NCBI RefSeq assembly: GCF_001598055.1
Contig: NZ_CP014844.1
Span: 2,348,967 to 2,412,966 of the forward strand
Length of the DNA: 64,000 nucleotides
Direction of reading: 5' to 3'
DNA from: Cupriavidus nantongensis
GTDB lineage: Bacteria; Pseudomonadota; Gammaproteobacteria; Burkholderiales; Burkholderiaceae
Shown: in pieces, positions 28,189 through 41,269 of the stretch
Layout of the letters: every line of letters begins with the position of its first letter
Numbering within the stretch: the first letter of the stretch is position 1
The notes under the pieces: model-generated
The model's database searches: none
Told to the model about the DNA's origin: nothing
The model's input: only the letters and a program-made list of their open reading frames with translations
Position numbers and translations under genes: made by a program

Positions 28189-29067
28189 ATGTGCCGCTGG
28201 CTGGCTTATTCGGGCAGATCCGTTGCATTGGAGACGGTGCTGTTCCAGCCGGAACACTCGCTGATCGACCAGAGTTTGAATTCCCGGCTCGGCCATACCA
28301 CCACCAACGGCGACGGCTTCGGCGTCGGCTGGTACGGGCGCCATGCCGAGGTGCCGTTCCGCTACCGCTGCCTGCACCCGGCGTGGAGCGACACCAACCT
28401 GCGCGAGACCGCCCGCGCGGTGCGCGCGCCGCTGTTCGTCGCGCATGTGCGCGCCGCCACCGGCACGCCGACGCAGGAAACCAACTGCCATCCGTTCCGC
28501 TTCGGCCGCTGGCTGTTCGTCCACAACGGCCTGATCCGCGACTATCCGCTGGTACGGCGCGACCTGATGATGGCGGTGGCGCCGCACCTGTTCCGCTGGA
28601 TCGAGGGCTCGACCGATTCCGAGGTGATGTTCTTCCTGGCGCTGACCTTCGGGCTGGAACGCGACCCGGTCGGCGCGCTCGAGCAGATGGCCGGGCTGAT
28701 CGAGGACGTCGGCCAGCGCCACGACGTGCAGTTCCCGCTCAACATGACGGTGTGCGTGACCGACGGCCGGCAGATCGTGGCGGTGCGCTATTCGAGCGAG
28801 ACCAACTCGCGCTCGCTGTTCCACAGCACCTCGTTCCGGCAGCTGCGCGAGCTCTATCCGGACGACCCGCGCATCGCCGCCGCGGGCGACGACGCCTTCC
28901 TGGTGCTGTCGGAGCCGCTGATCGACGTGCAGGGCGTGTGGGAGGAGATTCCCGAGGGCACCATCCTGGTGGCGCGCGGCGGCGAGATCGACCGGCACCG
29001 CTTCGTGCCGCGCCTGCCGAGCCAGCCGGTATTGCATGCCGCGCAGGGCAACGCGGCCGCAGGCTGA
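28189..29067 (+). CDS. Class II glutamine amidotransferase, YafJ-like
   Basis: 292 residues with a strong AAGGAG site 8 bases before the ATG at 28189. The sequence begins MCRW, so Cys2 becomes the N-terminal nucleophile after removal of Met. The Ntn-hydrolase glutaminase elements follow: NSRLGHTTTNGDGFGVGWYG, AHVRAATGTPTQETN and FVHNGLIRDY. No synthetase domain is attached, as in E. coli YafJ. Such stand-alone glutaminase domains have no settled function. The gene converges with a minus-strand membrane protein gene with 28 bp between them. Confidence 0.9.
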   Translation: MCRWLAYSGRSVALETVLFQPEHSLIDQSLNSRLGHTTTNGDGFGVGWYGRHAEVPFRYRCLHPAWSDTNLRETARAVRAPLFVAHVRAATGTPTQETNCHPFRFGRWLFVHNGLIRDYPLVRRDLMMAVAPHLFRWIEGSTDSEVMFFLALTFGLERDPVGALEQMAGLIEDVGQRHDVQFPLNMTVCVTDGRQIVAVRYSSETNSRSLFHSTSFRQLRELYPDDPRIAAAGDDAFLVLSEPLIDVQGVWEEIPEGTILVARGGEIDRHRFVPRLPSQPVLHAAQGNAAAG

Positions 29068-29095
29068 GGGGCCGGCCCGGCGGCACGACCCAGCC

Positions 29096-31534
29096 TCAGG
29101 GGCACGCCAGCGCGGCGACGGCATACAGCAGCAGCGCCACCAGCACCACCACGGTAAAGCCTGCGTGGATCGCCAGCAGCGTGGCCAGCACCGCCGCCAC
29201 CACCGAGGCACAGGCGTTGATGCCCCAGGCCCACGGCACCAGCTTGTCGTCGCGTGCCGCAATCCCGGACAGGCCTAGCGGGAACGGCATCCCCATCAGG
29301 AAGGCCAGCGGCGCGATCAGCGCCACTGCGATGGCGACCCTTGCGGGATCCGGCCAGGCAATCAGCAGCGGAAACAACTCGGGCAGCGCGACCAGGTAGA
29401 GCAGCGCCACGGCGCACACGCCGCCGATCGCCAGCGCCACCTGGCGGCGGCCGTGACCGGGGCCGGCGCGCGCGGGCATCCGTGGGGCAAAGCGGCTGCC
29501 CAGCCCGGCAAAGCACAGGAACGCGCACAGCACCACTGCCACGGCATAGAGCGGATGGCTCAGGAACAAGATGAATTTCTGGATAAAGGCGATCTCGACG
29601 AACATGAAGCCAAGGCCGACCGCGACGAAGTAGAAGCCGGTGCGCGCTACGGGCACCAACGGCACCGGTGACGCCGGCGCGCGCCGCCGCAGCACGCGCA
29701 GCGGCACACCGATCAGCAGCAGCGCCGCCGCCGTGGCCTGCAGCAGCGTCGCCACCAGCACCGGATAGCCCCAATCCAGCAACGGCAGCCCGCCCTGCGC
29801 CTTCAGCGAGATCAGCTCCGGCAGCGTGCGCCACTTGAAGAAGTGGAAGAAGTAGGGGCGGTCGTCGGTGGCGGGGCGCACGTCGAACTTGTAGCGCGAC
29901 AGGAACAGCTCGCGCCCGGGGCCGAGCAGCGCCTGCGCGGCGGCGTAGAAATCCGGCTGGTCGAGCACGTTGTAGCGGTTGGCCGCACCGGGCCGGATGC
30001 CGGGATGGTATTCGACGTCGAACGATCGCTTCCGGCTGAAGTCGAGCAGCGCGCCGATTTCCGCGGGCTGGAAGTCACCATGCTTGACCACCAGCGTGGC
30101 CGTGTTCCAGCCGCGCACCAGCACCAGCCGGCGCGACGGGTCGGGCACGCCCGCGCGCGCCATCGCATCCACGGCCGTGGCGAACAGTTTCGGGATATCG
30201 CGCGGCGGCAGCGAGACCCAGCGCGTGATCGCCAGCAGGCCGCCGGGGCGCAGGTGGCGCAGATATTCCTCGAACGCTTCCACGGTATAGAGATAGCTTT
30301 CGGAGAGCGCGTACAGGCCCGCCGACGAAGTGCTGAACGAATCCAGCAGCGCCACCTGGATCAGGTCGTAGCGCTGCCGGCTGGCCGCCAGGAAGCCGCG
30401 CGCCTCGCCCACATGCAACTGCACGCCGGCCGCGCTGTACGGCTTGCCCGAGAATGCGCCGAAGCGGTCCTGCACCAGCGCGATCACCTGTGGGTTCAGC
30501 TCGACCGCATCGACCGCGCTGGCGCCGTGGTAGAGCGCCTGCAGCACGTCGGCGCCGGCGCCGCTGCCCAGCACCAGCACGCGCGGGGCCTGCAGCAGGT
30601 GATACGGCAGCGCCGAGGTCAGGTCGCCCAGGTAGGCCAGCGGTTCGCGGCGGCCGTCATAGCGGTTGAGCGCGCTCAGGCCATCGCCGTCGGTAAACAC
30701 GGCCAGCTGCGGCGGCGGTTCCGCGGTGGCATTCAGGCTGAGCCCCGGCGCATGGCGCAGCGGAATCGACGGACTCTCGACCACCGTGACCAGCCCCAGC
30801 GGACTCGAGCGCCGCGCCACCACGCGCGCGTCGCCGATGCGCAGCGCCTGGCTCAGCTCCTTATATTCTGACGGCCGCAACGGCATCCAGCTGCCAGGGA
30901 TGGCCGCCGGCACGGCTGCCGCCGCCAGCAGCAGCGCCGGCAGCCAGGGGCGATAGAAGCGGTCGGCGCGGCATTCGATGCAGGCCAGCGCCGCGGCCGC
31001 CATGCCCGCCATGCTGACCAGGCGCAGGGCATCGACCGGAGCCAGCACGAACAGCGCGGCGATGATGCCCAGGCTGCCCAGCCCGGCGCCAAGGATATCG
31101 AAGCTGTAGAGCCGCGGCACCTGCAGCGGGAAGCAGGCAAAGGCCAGGCACACGCTGGTGGCCGCGCACAGGAAGGGCACGAACAGCAGCAGGTAGATCG
31201 CCACCAGGCGCAGCGGCTGCGTGGGCTCCCACAGGATTTCCAGCGGGTTGAAGCCGACCCGCTGCGCGAGCTCGAAGCACACCAGGGCGCTGATGCCGAA
31301 CAGCAGCGCACCGCCGGCAAACACCGGCACGAAATGCCGCACCAGCACCGGCTGCGACAGCGCCACCAGCGCCCCCGCGGCGCCGTAGCCGAGCAGGGCC
31401 ACGCTGATCATCATGTAGGCGAAGTGATGCCACAGGATGATCGAAAGCAGCCGCATCAGCAGGATTTCATAGCCCAGCGCAGCGGCGGAGAGCAAGGCCA
31501 GGGCGAACAGCGGCGGGCGTGGCAGCGCGTTCAT
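29096..31534 (-). CDS. Polytopic membrane protein with spermidine-synthase-like AdoMet domain (second copy type)
   Basis: 812 residues. Seven or so hydrophobic helices occupy residues 1-220 (LLSAAALGYEILLMRLLSI, SFDILGAGLGSLG), a soluble spermidine-synthase-like domain follows with the AdoMet-type motif VLVLGSGAGADVLQAL near 310-325 and the loop DLIQVALLDSFSTSSAGLY, and a second membrane block closes the protein (GLGFMFVEIAFIQKF, ALIAPLAFLMGMPFPLGL). It differs in order from the 888-residue protein of the MoxR cluster (membrane block on both sides here). It follows the exported isoaspartate methyltransferase by 39 bp on the same strand. Polyamine synthesis is only a label. Confidence 0.8.
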   Translation of the reverse strand: MNALPRPPLFALALLSAAALGYEILLMRLLSIILWHHFAYMMISVALLGYGAAGALVALSQPVLVRHFVPVFAGGALLFGISALVCFELAQRVGFNPLEILWEPTQPLRLVAIYLLLFVPFLCAATSVCLAFACFPLQVPRLYSFDILGAGLGSLGIIAALFVLAPVDALRLVSMAGMAAAALACIECRADRFYRPWLPALLLAAAAVPAAIPGSWMPLRPSEYKELSQALRIGDARVVARRSSPLGLVTVVESPSIPLRHAPGLSLNATAEPPPQLAVFTDGDGLSALNRYDGRREPLAYLGDLTSALPYHLLQAPRVLVLGSGAGADVLQALYHGASAVDAVELNPQVIALVQDRFGAFSGKPYSAAGVQLHVGEARGFLAASRQRYDLIQVALLDSFSTSSAGLYALSESYLYTVEAFEEYLRHLRPGGLLAITRWVSLPPRDIPKLFATAVDAMARAGVPDPSRRLVLVRGWNTATLVVKHGDFQPAEIGALLDFSRKRSFDVEYHPGIRPGAANRYNVLDQPDFYAAAQALLGPGRELFLSRYKFDVRPATDDRPYFFHFFKWRTLPELISLKAQGGLPLLDWGYPVLVATLLQATAAALLLIGVPLRVLRRRAPASPVPLVPVARTGFYFVAVGLGFMFVEIAFIQKFILFLSHPLYAVAVVLCAFLCFAGLGSRFAPRMPARAGPGHGRRQVALAIGGVCAVALLYLVALPELFPLLIAWPDPARVAIAVALIAPLAFLMGMPFPLGLSGIAARDDKLVPWAWGINACASVVAAVLATLLAIHAGFTVVVLVALLLYAVAALACP

Positions 31535-31573
31535 CTCGTTGGTCGCATGAAGCGTCCCGCCGGATGCCGCGCC

Positions 31574-32317
31574 TCAGTGCTTGCCGACCAGCGGCACGAA
31601 GCGCACCGGCAGGATCTGCCGGGTGCTGACGCTGCCGTCCGCGGATTTTTCGACCAGCAGCAGGTACTGCGTCAGGAACTGCGCGCCCACCGGGATCACC
31701 ATGCGCCCGCCCGGCTTGAGCTGGCGGATCAGCGGCGGCGGCACATGGCTGGCCGCGGCGGTGACGACGATGGCGTCATAGGGCGCGTGCTCGTCCCAGC
31801 CGTAATAGCCGTCGCCGACCTTGCACGCCACCTGCCGGTAGGCCAGCCGCCGCAGGCGCTCGCAGGCCTGGCGCCCGAGCGGCTCGATGATCTCGATGGT
31901 GTAGACCGCGCGCGCCAGCCGGCTCAGCACCGCGGCCTGGTAGCCGGAGCCGGTGCCGATCTCGAGCACGCTGTCGCCCGGCTGGACCCGCAGCAGGTCG
32001 GTCATCAGCGCCACGATGTATGGCTGCGAGATGGTCTGGCCATGGCCGATCGGCAGCGGCCGGTTCTCGTAGGCGTGGGGTTTCTGCGGGTCGGGCACGA
32101 ATTCATGTCGCGGCACCTGGCCCATCACGGCCATCACCCCGGGGGCGATGCCGTGGCTGCGGTTCGGCACGCCGGCGCCGGCGTCGATCGCGGCGATCTC
32201 GCTGACCATCTCGGCGCGCTGCTTCTGCCGTGCATCGTCGGCGCGGCACAGCCCGGCCGCTGCCAAGGCGGCAACGGCGAGCAAGGCAATAAAGGGATGA
32301 TGGGCGGACGGCTGCAC
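31574..32317 (-). CDS. pcm: Protein-L-isoaspartate O-methyltransferase with N-terminal signal peptide
   Basis: 247 residues. The core is a typical PCMT: VPRHEFVPDPQKPHAYENRP, IGHGQTISQPYIVALMTD, the AdoMet motif VLEIGTGSGYQAAVL, and YDAIVVTAAASHVP. PCMT methylates isoaspartyl damage in aged proteins as the first step of repair. Unusually for an enzyme that uses cytosolic AdoMet, the chain starts with a hydrophobic leader (FIALLAVAALAAAGLCRA) and predicted cleavage at RA/DD, so export to the periplasm is predicted. The gene lies 101 bp downstream of the large Hsp70-type gene and 39 bp upstream of the membrane spermidine-synthase-like gene, all on the minus strand. Confidence 0.9.
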   Translation of the reverse strand: MQPSAHHPFIALLAVAALAAAGLCRADDARQKQRAEMVSEIAAIDAGAGVPNRSHGIAPGVMAVMGQVPRHEFVPDPQKPHAYENRPLPIGHGQTISQPYIVALMTDLLRVQPGDSVLEIGTGSGYQAAVLSRLARAVYTIEIIEPLGRQACERLRRLAYRQVACKVGDGYYGWDEHAPYDAIVVTAAASHVPPPLIRQLKPGGRMVIPVGAQFLTQYLLLVEKSADGSVSTRQILPVRFVPLVGKH

Positions 32318-32418
32318 GATGGGACCCGAGGGAGCCTACCGTCATCGTAGGTCATCGGCTGCGCCGGCGCCGGCAAGTGGCAAACGAGGCGCTTGTCGGT
32401 GCTCGCCGATCCTGCGGG

Positions 32419-35233
32419 CTAGCCCGCGATCAGCTTGAGGCCGGCCGGCAGCGCCTCGCCGAATACCCGTCCCTCGTCCGCGGCGTCGAGTTCGACCACC
32501 TCGCGCACCATCGCGATCCAGCCCGGCGGCGCGTTGGCGGCTTCCAGCCGGCGCACCACGTCCGCGCGCAGCGCGTCGGGCAGGTCGCGGGTGCGGTCGC
32601 CGGTCATGCGCGCGATCTGCACTGCGGCGAACGCGGCCGGCTCGACCTTTTTCCAGTCGAGCGCCAGGATGGCGTCCAGCCACTGGCCGGCGGTGTCGGG
32701 CGGCACCACGCTGTGCGCGCTGCCGTAGAACGGCATGCGCGCGCCGATGCGGCCCACCGCCCACCAGCCCTGGTTGTTCTCGGACGGCTTGCGCAGCCGG
32801 GTCAGCAGCCAGCCGGCCAGCTCGGTCTTGGCGTCGACCGGCAGGCGCTCGAGCGAGCCGGCCAGCCGCACCATGTCGGCATAGCCGCCCCGGGTGGGTC
32901 CGGCCGGCTTCTTGAAGTGCGCGCTGCCCGGTGGCTGCAGGTAGAAGGCCATGTCTTCCAGCAGTCGCAGCTGCGCGCTTTCGTCGAGCCCGCCGGCGGC
33001 GCGCCGCCACAGCGTCCACCATTCCGACCAGTTCTGGCTTTCGTTGACGTACTGGATGCCCTGGTCGTACTGCGACCACAGCTGCGCGACGCGCCATTCA
33101 TCGAGCGGGTAGCCGAAGCCGGGCCGCACGCAATAGCCCGCCAGATTCAGCCACAGGCGCTCATGGTCCGCGCTGCGGCGGCGGCGCCGGGCGCGCTCCC
33201 ACAAGGCGCCGAACAGCTCGCGCAGCAGCGCGCTGTCCCACTGCTCGCGCGCGCCCAGGATCTGCTCCAGCTGGGCGCGCAGGCGCTTGACTTCCTTCGG
33301 GCCGACCTCCTGCGAGCGCGCGCCGAAGGCGCGGTCGATCAACTCCAAAGCCTGCGGCAGCGACGGGTGGGCCGTTGGCGCCGTTGGCGCCGTGGGTGCC
33401 GCCGCGGCGTCGTTGCCGCGCAGCTGGAACTCGAGGCGCCAGCGCTGCGCGGCATCCTCGGTGCTGACGCAGTGGACTTCGAGCGTGCCGACCTCGGTCA
33501 GCGACGTGGTGATCTGCACCGGCGTTTCGCGCGGGCCGCCGGCGCCGCGCGTCGGCACCACGGTCGCGATCGGCGGCAGCCGCACGAAGTCGCCGCCGGA
33601 CAGGTCGGTCAGTGCGCCGGGCTGGTAGGGCGTCTCGGCCACCGACGACACCAGGTGGAACTGCACCGGGTGGCCCAGCCGCAAGGCGAAGGTGCGGTCG
33701 CTGAGGTGGATCTCGTGGCCTTCCTCGGTGCCGCGCGGCAGCAGGCAGATGCCTTGCTGGCCCGTGGCGCCATCGTCGAGCACCAGGAAATAGCTGCGCG
33801 CCGAGCCGCCGCCGATGCGCGGCGCCTGGCCGGCGCGCGCGCGCGCATAGGCGACAGCGCCGCGGGCCACGGCAATGTCGGGATCGGCGTTGTGCAGCAC
33901 CTGCAGCGGCGCGCCGCGCCAGCCGCCCAGCGTGTCGGCGATGCGCTCGGCCAGCGCCTGCGCGCGGAACACGCCGCCGTTGAGCAGCAGCGTGTCGGGC
34001 ACCGGCAGGGCATCGTCCGGCGCGTCTTCCATGCCGAGCGCGGCACGGGCCTGCGCCGCGTGCTGGCCGAGGAAGGCGGCGACGTGGCGGGTCACGGCGG
34101 GATCGGCGGCATAGGGCAGGCCGAACTCGACGATGGCGCCGCGCGCGCGCCGCGGCCGTTCGCTGGCCGGCACGTTGGGGAAGAAGCCGTCGACCACCAG
34201 CTGCTCGACTTCCTGCCGCGTCACCTGCACCGAGCGCGCGCCGCCGACCAGCCGGGAGCCCGCGCCCAGCAGCGTCACGTTGACGGCATCGGGCGCGTCC
34301 GCGCCCAGCAGTTGTTCCTTGGCGGCGCGGCAGCGCGCCACCAGCTGCGACAGGCTCGCAGCCGACAGGCGCGGCTGTGCCGGCGCGCCTTCGTCCAGGC
34401 GCGCCAGGCGCGCTTCGACCTGGTGCGCCAGCCCCAGATCCATGTTGTCGCCGCCGAGCATCAGGTGGTTGCCCACCCCGATGCGGGTCAGTTGCGGCTG
34501 CCCGTCCTGCATGTCCACGCGGATCAGCGTGAGGTCGGTGGTGCCGCCGCCGACGTCGCAGATCAGCACCAGCCGGGTTTGCGCCAGGTCCTGCTCCAGC
34601 GTCTGGCGATGGTGGAACAGCCAGTCGTAGAGCGCGGCCTGCGGCTCTTCCAGCAGCCGCAGCGCGGGCAGGCCCGCCAGGCGCGCGGCTTCGAGTGTCA
34701 GCGCGCGCGCGCCCTCGTCGAACGACGCCGGCACGGTCAGCACCACGTCCTGCTGTTCGAGCGGCGCGTCGGGGAAGCGGTGGTTCCAGGCCGCGCAGAC
34801 GTAGCCGAGATAGCTCGCGCTGGCGACCACCGGCGAGATCTTGGCGAGATCCTCCTCGCCGCCCCAGGGCAGGATCGGCGCGGTGCGGTCGACCGAGGCA
34901 TGCGACAGCCAGCTCTTGGCGCTGGCCACCAGCCGGCCCGGCACCTGCGCGCCCAGCGTTGCCGCCAGGCGGCCGAACACGGTGCGGCGCGCGGCCGCGC
35001 TGGCGGCGGATTGCCAGGGCAGCTGCAGGTCATCGCCGTTGAGCTCGCCCGGCGCGGCGTGGTAGCGCACCGAGGGCAGCAGGGGGCGGGCCGCGACCTC
35101 GCCCGGCGCGACCAGCTGGTCGATGTCGAACACGCGGATATCGTCGGAGCCGGCCCGGGCGTAGGCCACCACCGTGTTGCTGGTGCCCAGGTCGATGCCG
35201 ACGATGTACTGCTTCAGCGCCGGTGCTGCGGCT

Positions 35234-35241
<8 letters not shown>
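32419..35241 (-). CDS. Hsp70-family protein with C-terminal DUF3731-type extension
   Basis: 940 residues. The actin/Hsp70 ATPase elements are intact: IVGIDLGTSNTVVAYA at the start, VVLTVPASFDEGARALTLEA, LICDVGGGTTDLTLI and LGGDNMDLGLAHQVE. The last element differs from DnaK (GGEDFD), marking the atypical branch. From about residue 580 the canonical substrate-binding domain is replaced by a short beta region and a helical extension (WGRARRRRR-type basic patch, GYADMVRLAGSLERL, NNQGWWAVGRIGARMPFYGS). It is paralogous to the shorter Hsp70 protein upstream, whose gene end overlaps its start by 8 bases. Both follow the sigma factor and DUF2760 genes. The client is unknown. Confidence 0.9.
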
Positions 35242-37077
<1,836 letters not shown>

Positions 37078-37081
<4 letters not shown>

Positions 37082-37656
37082 AGCTCCACCTCGGCCGGGG
37101 CGATCACGGTCGCGTCATGGCGCTCGGCCAGGCGCGGCAGGCGCACTTCCTCGACCTTCCAGCCGCGATGGCTGATGGCGCCATGGAACGGCGCGCTGCC
37201 GACCACGTTGCCGGTCAGGCGGATCGCGCTGGCATCGAAGCCGTCGGCCAGCGTCACGCGGCTGCCCTCGGCTTCCTCGCGCACCGGGCGGATGGTGAAA
37301 TGCTCGCGCAGCACCGCGCGGCAGCCATCGTGCACCAGGCGCGCGGCGGCGCCGATCTCGGCGTCGGCATAGCGCGCGATGTCTTCCTCGACGAAGTCGA
37401 CGAAGCGGGCGTCGCGCTGCAGCAGTCCGAGCAATTGCAGCGCGGCCACCGGGCTGGCTTCTTTCAGCGCGGGGGCGGGCTCAGCAGCCGGCGCCGGGGC
37501 GGGGGCCGTCACCGGGGCCGGGGCCGCCTGCGCGGCGGTTTCGCCCGCGCGCAGGCGCTTGATGCCGGCGGCCAGCTCGCGGTTGCCAAGGATCGCGAAG
37601 AACGTGCCCATGGCAAGCGAGAGCCTGCCAAAGAAAGAGAGGTTCGGGTCAGGCAT
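37078..37656 (-). CDS. DUF2760 protein
   Basis: 192 residues from the ATG at 37656, chosen over an upstream in-frame start at 37665 because an AGGAG site lies eight bases before it. The N-terminus (SFFGRLSLAMGTFFAILGN) is hydrophobic but short, an Ala/Pro-rich linker occupies about residues 44-65, and a globular domain follows (LQLLGLLQRDARFVDFVEED, LTGNVVGSAPFHGAISHRGW). DUF2760 has no known function but is consistently found beside these atypical Hsp70 genes, so it may be their co-chaperone or adaptor (inference from this context). The gene starts 37 bp after the sigma factor stop. Confidence 0.85.
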
Positions 37657-37693
37657 GGATAACACTCCTCTGTGCGCGGAGGCGGAGGACCGC

Positions 37694-39661
<1,968 letters not shown>

Positions 39662-39990
39662 TGACTGCTGTTTCCTTCGTGCATCGCGTGTCGACGGCAG
39701 TGCGCACGAGGGCGCGCGTGATTCCAACCTGCTGTCAAGGCTCGCGTGGGGTTCGGCGGGGGCGGGGCGGATAACCGTTCGCCGCGGCCGTTTGAATAGG
39801 GGCCGCATATTCTACAGCCATTGCTGCGTCGCAGCAGGTTCCGGGCCCGGAATGCGTGGCGGCTAGTCTGCCGGAATGCGTGGTATTTGCAACAGGATGC
39901 GCTGAAAAGCGCGGCACAAGCCGCTGCCATGGCGCGAATTGCGAGGGCCGGCCGGCCCGGCCGCTGCGCTACGGCCGGCCAAGTGCCGGC
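39662..39990. other. Intergenic region upstream of the sigma factor gene
   Basis: 329 bp with no gene I can support. It holds the leader of the sigma factor gene. On the minus strand TAGAAT occurs at about 39813-39818 and could be a -10 element, but no good -35 accompanies it. A perfect 13-base direct repeat is reported separately. Near the Lrp end there are two hairpins, GCGCT/AGCGC (39901-39914) and CCGGCCG/CGGCCGG (39959-39980), the second possibly ending the Lrp transcript though it lacks a T run. Confidence 0.6.
39847..39883. repeat. Direct repeat pair upstream of the sigma factor gene
   Basis: CCGGAATGCGTGG occurs at 39847-39859 and again, without mismatch, at 39871-39883. The 24-bp period is a little over two helical turns, so both copies face nearly the same side of the DNA. 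They lie 186-222 bp upstream of the sigma factor start codon, a suitable place for a regulator, but no protein is identified. Confidence 0.55.
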
Positions 39991-40449
39991 TCAGGCATAG
40001 TCCAGCGGCAGCGCGGTGGTGTACTTGATCTGCTCCATCGCGAAGCTGGAGCTGACGTCGGCCAGCTCGGCGCCCTGGATCAGCTTCTTGTAGACGCGGT
40101 CGTAGGCGGCGATATCGGGCACCACCACGCGCAGCAGGTAGTCGGTGTCGCCGGCCATCCGATAGAACTCGGTCACTTCGGGGATCGACGACACCAGTCC
40201 GTGGAACTGCTTGAGCCATTTCACGTTGTGCTGGCTGGTGCGGACGGAGACGAACACGGTGACGCCGGCATTGAGCTTGGCGGCGTCGAGCAGCGCCACG
40301 CGCTTGCGGATCAGGCCGGCTTCCTCCAGCTTCTGGATGCGGCGCCAGCACGGCGTCGAGCTCAGGCCGACCCGTTCGCCGATTTCCGCCACCGGCAAGG
40401 TGGCGTCTTCCTGCAGCAGGGCGAGGATCTGTTTGTCGTAGCGGTCCAT
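39991..40449 (-). CDS. Lrp/AsnC-family transcriptional regulator
   Basis: 152 residues, the normal length. The helix-turn-helix is at residues 3-60 (YDKQILALLQEDATLPVAEI, GLSSTPCWRRIQKLEEAGLI) and the RAM amino-acid-binding domain follows (NAGVTVFVSVRTSQHN, GDTDYLLRVVVPDIAAYD). The gene lies 56 bp downstream of the thiol dioxygenase gene on the same strand and is probably its regulator; cysteine or a related amino acid would be a sensible effector (inference). Two identical-arm inverted repeats lie upstream of the dioxygenase gene and could be its operators. Confidence 0.92.
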   Translation of the reverse strand: MDRYDKQILALLQEDATLPVAEIGERVGLSSTPCWRRIQKLEEAGLIRKRVALLDAAKLNAGVTVFVSVRTSQHNVKWLKQFHGLVSSIPEVTEFYRMAGDTDYLLRVVVPDIAAYDRVYKKLIQGAELADVSSSFAMEQIKYTTALPLDYA

Positions 40450-40505
40450 GGTGCGTGGCGGTCAGTTGAAGAGGGAGCGCCCGCACCCGGCGCGCAGCGG
40501 CTCGG

Positions 40506-41069
40506 CTAGGCGTCGGCGGGCACCAGCAGGTTCACGCCGGTCGCAATATGGTCGCGGCTGACCCCGTAGAGATGCAGCGAAACCGCGATCTCGTCGCTGG
40601 CGTTGCCGAGCGCGTGGATATGCTGCAGCCCCCCGGGCACGCTGAAGGTATCGCCGGCGCTGCGCGTGACGGTGTTGGCATGGTGCGCGTGCCTGCTGGC
40701 GGGATCCCACCGGTAGTGCTGCTCGGTCAGCGTGCCGCGCAGCACGCGGTAGGCGCACCAGGTGCGGTGGCCATGCACCGGGCTGGCCTGGCCCGGGCGC
40801 CAGACCAGCACCATGGCCGAGAAGCGCTCGAGCGGATCGCCGTAGACCAGGTGCCGGGTATAGGTGTCGGCCGCGCCCAGCAAGGCACCGGGCGGCAGCG
40901 CGGCCAGCAGCGTTTCGGTGTCGGGCAGGTGCTGCGCGATGTGGCTGGCAACCAGGCGCGCGCTGTGGCTGAAGATGTCGGCGAGGTCGAGCGCCAGCCG
41001 GTCGAGCGGGGCGGCGGTAACAGGGGATGCGGTAACAGGGGATGCAGTAACGGGTGAGGCGGTCGTCAT
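40506..41069 (-). CDS. Cysteine dioxygenase-type cupin (thiol dioxygenase)
   Basis: 187 residues. The cupin metal site is SPVHGHRTWCAYRVLRG (His pair of the HxH motif) and PGGLQHIHALGN (third His), the arrangement of bacterial cysteine and 3-mercaptopropionate dioxygenases (PF05995 type), which oxidise a thiol to a sulfinate with non-heme Fe(II). The cytosolic enzyme would feed cysteine sulfur breakdown. Residues 4-18 are three copies of ASPVT, encoded by a 15-base tandem repeat (41016-41060), an expandable tail with no likely catalytic role. An Lrp-type regulator follows directly. The exact thiol substrate cannot be told. Confidence 0.85.
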   Translation of the reverse strand: MTTASPVTASPVTASPVTAAPLDRLALDLADIFSHSARLVASHIAQHLPDTETLLAALPPGALLGAADTYTRHLVYGDPLERFSAMVLVWRPGQASPVHGHRTWCAYRVLRGTLTEQHYRWDPASRHAHHANTVTRSAGDTFSVPGGLQHIHALGNASDEIAVSLHLYGVSRDHIATGVNLLVPADA

Positions 41070-41153
41070 GGCGGGCTTCGTCGGCTTGTTCTTGTCTGTT
41101 CATGATAGGGACCGGCGGTAGCACAGGCATGCGAGTTGTCCTTCCAGGCGAGC

Positions 41154-41205
41154 TGGAATTGTAATCTCATTCCTGCAAAGCGCGAATTATTGGAATTTTA
41201 TTCCA
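41154..41205. promoter_or_regulatory. Pair of inverted repeats, candidate Lrp-type operator of the thiol dioxygenase gene
   Basis: Two sites share the same arms: TGGAAT at 41154-41159 with ATTCC at 41169-41173, and TGGAAT at 41191-41196 with ATTCCA at 41200-41205. The centres are about 35 bp apart, close to three helical turns, as expected for an Lrp octamer. They lie 85-136 bp upstream of the dioxygenase start. The rest of 41070-41269 shows no gene. Confidence 0.5.
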
Positions 41206-41269
41206 TCGTGCCGCCGTTGGTGCGATAACGCACGCTACGGGACAAGGGTGCGGCCTGGCGCGGCAAAGG

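Noticed and set aside
39959..39980. CCGGCCG/CGGCCGG hairpin as a terminator of the Lrp gene
   Set aside because: The stem is strong but no T run follows on either strand; GC-palindromes of this kind are common in this genome.
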